Shown here: positions 37,233 through 41,079 of the stretch, in pieces
How positions within the stretch are numbered: position 1 is the stretch's first letter
Layout of the letters: each line of letters begins with the position of its first letter
Source: Bdellovibrionales bacterium GWB1_55_8
Lineage (GTDB): Bacteria; Bdellovibrionota; UBA1018
Direction of reading: 5' to 3'
Length of the DNA: 41,079 nt
Assembly (NCBI GenBank): GCA_001769835.1
Contig: MEPR01000070.1
Span: forward strand, 66,353-107,431
Notes under the pieces: generated by a model
Seen by the model: the letters and a program-made list of their open reading frames with translations, nothing else
Told to the model about the DNA's origin: nothing
The model's database searches: none
Translations under genes and position numbers: made by a program

Positions 37233-39106
37233 CCGGTCAACCTCCCCGATACATCGAGATACTGGAGCAGGCCGTTTCCGCGAATGGCCTGAAAATGGAA
37301 TAGCCTGGCGCTGGCAGGCATGTCCGCACTGAAGACGATTGCGTCCGTGGCGCCCATCAGAATTCCCTGGCCACCCGGGTCCTTGCGTAAAGTATCGAGC
37401 AACGTCGAAAACCGGCAGCCAGGGGGAAGTCCGATCCAGAGTGCTTCCGAAAGCCCGGTCAGATTCGAAAACGGTGGCAGTCCAAGTTGCGCCACGAAAC
37501 CAGCGGGACCGTTGGCCGTTTCGAGAAGGAGAACATTTCGGGTATGTTCCAGACCGCACTTGTTCAGGCGTTCCCGGAGCGATTCCGAGGCGTAGGAGTC
37601 TGCGCCCAGACCGAGTGCATAGAGAAGTGGTTCCGCATGGTGCTTCTTCAGAGCATCGAATTGCTCGGGCCAGCGTTCCTGCGTCGGTAAAGTGATCCGA
37701 ACGTGATCAACTGCATCGATCGTCGCTTCGGACGTTGTCAGGTCCACTACCCACGCCTCTGAGAAGAATGCACCCTGACTTGTTTTCCTGGATTCCCAGA
37801 ATCGCTGATTGAAATGGGAGGCCGGGTCGTAAAGGGCGATCATGGCATCTCTTGGTCTCAAATGAGGTGCTTCTTGAAAGTAGAAGTCGCGTATCGCGGA
37901 GGTGAGAATCTGCTCTCCAAGCCCTTTCGCTTGAGAAGAGTGTCCGAGCTCCTGTATGAGCCAGCTGTAGTCCGAGACTTTGATGAGGGACAGGTGCGTA
38001 TCTACTTCGATTTGATTGCTCGATCCGGTGAACCTGCGGATCCAGGTGCCAGTTCCTTCAAGAATCGGAAGCAGGGTCGGCACGCGAAGCGTTTCAAGCG
38101 GGCGCACCCTTTTTCCCTTAAGATAACCTGACCGGAGCATCATGCTGAGGATCCGCTTCTGTGCGGTTGCAGCTGGCAGCGACACGAGTGAGTGACGGGT
38201 CCATCGCTCGGAAATTTCGAACCACGATCCGAGTTGCGCCTTTTCATTATAACGGAAATCAAATCCGGCGCGATTCTGCTCTCTCCAGATGAGTTTTGCG
38301 CGAAGTCCCATGCCGTCGAGTTCGCAAATAGCCCCGACCGGCGGAAACGAACGCTCATTGCTTCCGATAAGGATTCCGGCAGCGCCAAACGTCGAAGTGT
38401 CTTCGAGCTGCAGGGCGAAGGAGAGTCCGTCTTTCGTCGGCCAGTGAAACGTTAATTGGACGCCCTGCTCGATCTTGTTCCTCTGCGGGCGAAGGGTGGC
38501 GGAATCGGAAGCTGCCGTTGAGTCCGCTTGAGCGGCCACCACGATGATCAGCGACTTATGTGAAGTCCTGATGGCCGAGACACGTCCAAAATGGTGCAAA
38601 ATTTCCTTACCTTCAGCAAAGGCCCGCACGCGTACTTTCGTATCGGGAGTCAGCGGGACGACCTGTTGGCCGAGATCAAGCACGGTATGTGTGTCGTCTG
38701 ATTCCAGCAGTAAGCCGGTTGCGCGGAAAGCTTCGCGACTGATCTCGGCCAGAAGTGGGGATTTGGAAATAGACTCGGTTGCGGTCCGATTCGTACGCCG
38801 ACGTTTGACGATGGTGAGAGTATCGGGAATCTGGAAGGTGTTTTCGCCGCGGCCTGTTTGTACAACGTCTGCCTGATAGTAATGACCGTCGAGTTGAAAG
38901 CAGAAGGTCCCCCGGCTTGGCAGTTTTCCCTCTGAATCACTCGAGAGGACGAATGCGGTTCCTGCAGCCCGGTCCTGGTCATCCGGCAAGTTCGCCAGGA
39001 CCTCACGGCTGATCCCATCCGTGATGAGTTGAGCTGGCATCTTTAAAACGGATAGTTCCCGAAGCAGTCCCTTGATGAGTGAGGGGTTTTGCAGTGCTTC
39101 GATCAT
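37229..39106 (-). CDS. Multidomain protein with PilZ-like region(s) and uncharacterised C-terminal domain
   Basis: ATG at 39106 overlaps the upstream TGA; N-terminal beta-rich YcgR/PilZ-like segments (LPSRGTFCFQLDGHYYQADVVQ, TIVKRRRTNRTAT). Confidence 0.5.
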   Translation of the reverse strand: MIEALQNPSLIKGLLRELSVLKMPAQLITDGISREVLANLPDDQDRAAGTAFVLSSDSEGKLPSRGTFCFQLDGHYYQADVVQTGRGENTFQIPDTLTIVKRRRTNRTATESISKSPLLAEISREAFRATGLLLESDDTHTVLDLGQQVVPLTPDTKVRVRAFAEGKEILHHFGRVSAIRTSHKSLIIVVAAQADSTAASDSATLRPQRNKIEQGVQLTFHWPTKDGLSFALQLEDTSTFGAAGILIGSNERSFPPVGAICELDGMGLRAKLIWREQNRAGFDFRYNEKAQLGSWFEISERWTRHSLVSLPAATAQKRILSMMLRSGYLKGKRVRPLETLRVPTLLPILEGTGTWIRRFTGSSNQIEVDTHLSLIKVSDYSWLIQELGHSSQAKGLGEQILTSAIRDFYFQEAPHLRPRDAMIALYDPASHFNQRFWESRKTSQGAFFSEAWVVDLTTSEATIDAVDHVRITLPTQERWPEQFDALKKHHAEPLLYALGLGADSYASESLRERLNKCGLEHTRNVLLLETANGPAGFVAQLGLPPFSNLTGLSEALWIGLPPGCRFSTLLDTLRKDPGGQGILMGATDAIVFSADMPASARLFHFQAIRGNGLLQYLDVSGRLTG

Positions 39107-40215
39107 GCGATCTTTTCCCCGAGCAAGAGGGCGAGGCTCTCTCGCATTCTGTTCACAGCATTGCGCCAAGGTCCGATCCAGACAGGGGGAAGGAGCTGTT
39201 CACCACTTTGCAGCAATTCAAGATCTTCGACGATCACGTCCGGATCGGGAAGGGTATCCGCACAAGCTCCCATGAAGGAATCGGCGTTTCGCAAGCGAAC
39301 AGAGCTCGTTTTGTGATGTGCGGTGATGATCGTCATCAGTCTGAACGCGGTTAACTCCAGTATCCGTTCAATCGACGGTTGCGCGCAGGCCGACCTGAAC
39401 TCAACTGTTCCGAAGCTTCTCGGAGCGATAAAAGTATAATCCCGGCGAAAGTCCTCGGTGCTGTCGAGCAGCTGCTGGTATTCGGACCGCGAGGTTGGAA
39501 CGGGGTCAGGGAAACCGAGAGCTCTGTACGACTTCAGATAGTTGTCCCTGTAGATGAGGGGGCGCACACATCGGGCGTTCGTGCTTGAATCCGCGCTATT
39601 GGAGAAGCATAGCGGAACGAGGTATTCGAATGCATACAGGGCTGGCAAGGCTGTAAAAAAGGGTTCCGCCAGGATGTTGAAGTGCATTTGCGTTGCGGCG
39701 ATGGTTGCGGCAAACAGGCGGTCCGAGTATTTCCCGCCCGCGGGAAGAGGGCGGGTCATCAGCCACTCCAGCCTCGTGCCCGGTACGGGAATGATGCTCG
39801 CCGACGGTATTCGAATGAATGCCTCACGCATCGGAGCCAGGCCATGGAAGCTGAACGCCGCGTGGAGATCGGAGTAGACAAGGTTGTAATCAGCAATGAG
39901 CTCCTCCGGAGTCCTGACCGGTGGAAGGGCAAACTCGAAGAGGTTTGTGCAAAAATCATTTTTAACCGCCACATAACCGGTTCGTAGCTCCCGGTTCACC
40001 TGTAAGGGCCGCCCATCCGTATCGGTTCGTGCAACGCGATAGCCTTTCCGTGAAAGCTGTTCGAAAACGGATTTCACGACTTCAAGAGCGGGAGGATGGC
40101 CGTCCTGAAATACGAGCAACTCCTGTTCAAGACCGATGAACAGGGATTCTGGATTCAGCATCCAGTCGTCAGCATTCTGCTCGAGAGTTCTCGCGGAAAA
40201 GTTTTTATTCATTGT
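39103..40215 (-). CDS. Glutamate-cysteine ligase family 2 (GCS2) / carboxylate-amine ligase-like protein
   Basis: IGLEQELLV near N-terminus; TQMHFNI and GTVEFRSACAQPSIERILELTAF fit the GCS2 family. Confidence 0.75.
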   Translation of the reverse strand, partial: TMNKNFSARTLEQNADDWMLNPESLFIGLEQELLVFQDGHPPALEVVKSVFEQLSRKGYRVARTDTDGRPLQVNRELRTGYVAVKNDFCTNLFEFALPPVRTPEELIADYNLVYSDLHAAFSFHGLAPMREAFIRIPSASIIPVPGTRLEWLMTRPLPAGGKYSDRLFAATIAATQMHFNILAEPFFTALPALYAFEYLVPLCFSNSADSSTNARCVRPLIYRDNYLKSYRALGFPDPVPTSRSEYQQLLDSTEDFRRDYTFIAPRSFGTVEFRSACAQPSIERILELTAFRLMTIITAHHKTSSVRLRNADSFMGACADTLPDPDVIVEDLELLQSGEQLLPPVWIGPWRNAVNRMRESLALLLGEKIA

Positions 40216-40392
40216 GAGATCAGGGCTCATTCAACTATTCGGATGTGCAGGACAAATCCTTGATAGCTGTGGCGAAGCGAGTGGGGTGTTGCGATTGGTC
40301 GATCGTCAATCGGTTGACGCGAATTGAATGTGGAATACGAGGACGGCACCTGCGATCAACTCATATAAACGCAATGCCACTGCGGTCCGGCA

Positions 40393-40902
40393 TCAAACTG
40401 ACGGCGGTTGAGGCGTGAAGTCCCTCAGTGAGCAGGTTCCCCTGAGTGGTTCTCCATGACTTTCGAAGTATAACCTTGCATCAGCCTCCTCGAACTCGCT
40501 GATGTGGTCGGTGGCGTCATATTTCAAGATTGGGTATACGGGGAACAGTGTCCCGCCAGGAGTGCGGGGCTTGCGCCCGATGACGATGGTGGCGCCTTTG
40601 TCGTGCAAGTCCATTTCGACGCACGTCGGGCACATGGATGCTAACGGCGATATTGTCCATCCAGAAGTGTAGGCTCCGTTAATGATTGTTTCACCATCGC
40701 AAACGACGCGATAACCAGAGTCGCAACTCATACTTCCCGACGGTTGCTCCGAGAAACTGCACGGGATGATCGAAGCTCTACACGTTCCTCCGCCTTTTCC
40801 TTTAAGTTTAAAACGGCACTCCACCACATTAAGGTCTGCGAATGCGTTTAAGCCAATGGCAAAAGTGGCTGCGGCAACTACAGCTAAGGGTAGCTTTTTC
40901 AT
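40393..40902 (-). CDS. Cys-rich secreted hypothetical protein
   Basis: Signal peptide (LPLAVVAAATFAIGLNAFA); about eight Cys in the mature part. Confidence 0.65.
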   Translation of the reverse strand: MKKLPLAVVAAATFAIGLNAFADLNVVECRFKLKGKGGGTCRASIIPCSFSEQPSGSMSCDSGYRVVCDGETIINGAYTSGWTISPLASMCPTCVEMDLHDKGATIVIGRKPRTPGGTLFPVYPILKYDATDHISEFEEADARLYFESHGEPLRGTCSLRDFTPQPPSV

Positions 40903-41079
40903 TAACTGTGCTCCTGCACAGTTCGCCAGAAAATGTTAGCAACTTCCGTACGGCCGCTGGGTGTCGATAGCGTTTTCGTCTCGTTGAGTCAGCTGCGATG
41001 CGGAATTGCAGCTTCAGCTGCCGCCTGGGTAGAACGGCGTGCCTTCTTTGTGATCCATGGTTAACAGTCGCGATCTGCG

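Noticed and set aside
37233-37559. N-terminal 109-aa extension of the 1055-aa ORF
   Set aside because: Overlaps the upstream coding sequence out of frame; the ATG at 37232 in an ATGA overlap followed by a membrane-type N-terminus is a far better start.
40983-41079. Open minus-strand frame ending ...MDHKEGTPFYPGGS at window edge
   Set aside because: Could be the C-terminus of a gene continuing outside the window, but too short to support.
1-41079. CRISPR arrays, tRNA/rRNA genes, IS elements, prophage
   Set aside because: Looked for direct repeat arrays, tRNA-like cloverleaf/CCA patterns, transposase or phage structural motifs; none seen by eye. A computed scan could still find a weak one.

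Overview
The window is a gene-dense bacterial chromosome segment. Gene content (five-domain S1 protein, secreted hypotheticals, PilZ, 7TM-GAF signalling) suggests a Bdellovibrionota/Oligoflexia-like or other former deltaproteobacterial lineage; this is a low-confidence guess. I found no tRNA, rRNA, CRISPR array or transposase. Recognisable blocks are: (i) an S1-domain protein with murI, next to a PilZ membrane protein; (ii) secreted proteins including a protein-glutaminase-like enzyme, an HExxH protein ending in a recoded heptapeptide repeat, and a TPR-like/wHTH-like protein; (iii) a histidine-rich metal-handling cluster (EamA transporter with a His-rich tail, YqaA-like, His-rich periplasmic proteins, HupE/UreJ-like) divergent from a TetR-TolC-RND pump with no adaptor gene; (iv) a secreted protein with a caspase/CHAT-like His/Cys dyad; (v) a compact six-gene nitrate reductase operon combining a Nas/Nap-type molybdoenzyme with a four-cluster ferredoxin, a Rieske protein, a NarI-like cytochrome b and NarK; (vi) PadR plus a permease-prefix protein; (vii) a translationally coupled four-gene operon of two lipoproteins, a secreted polymorphic-toxin-like protein and a probable immunity protein, which is the best candidate for an undescribed system; (viii) a three-gene operon of a GCS2 ligase, a PilZ-like multidomain protein and a 7TM-GAF-cyclase with an apparently degenerate catalytic motif. 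All family calls were made by eye from motifs; no searches were run.
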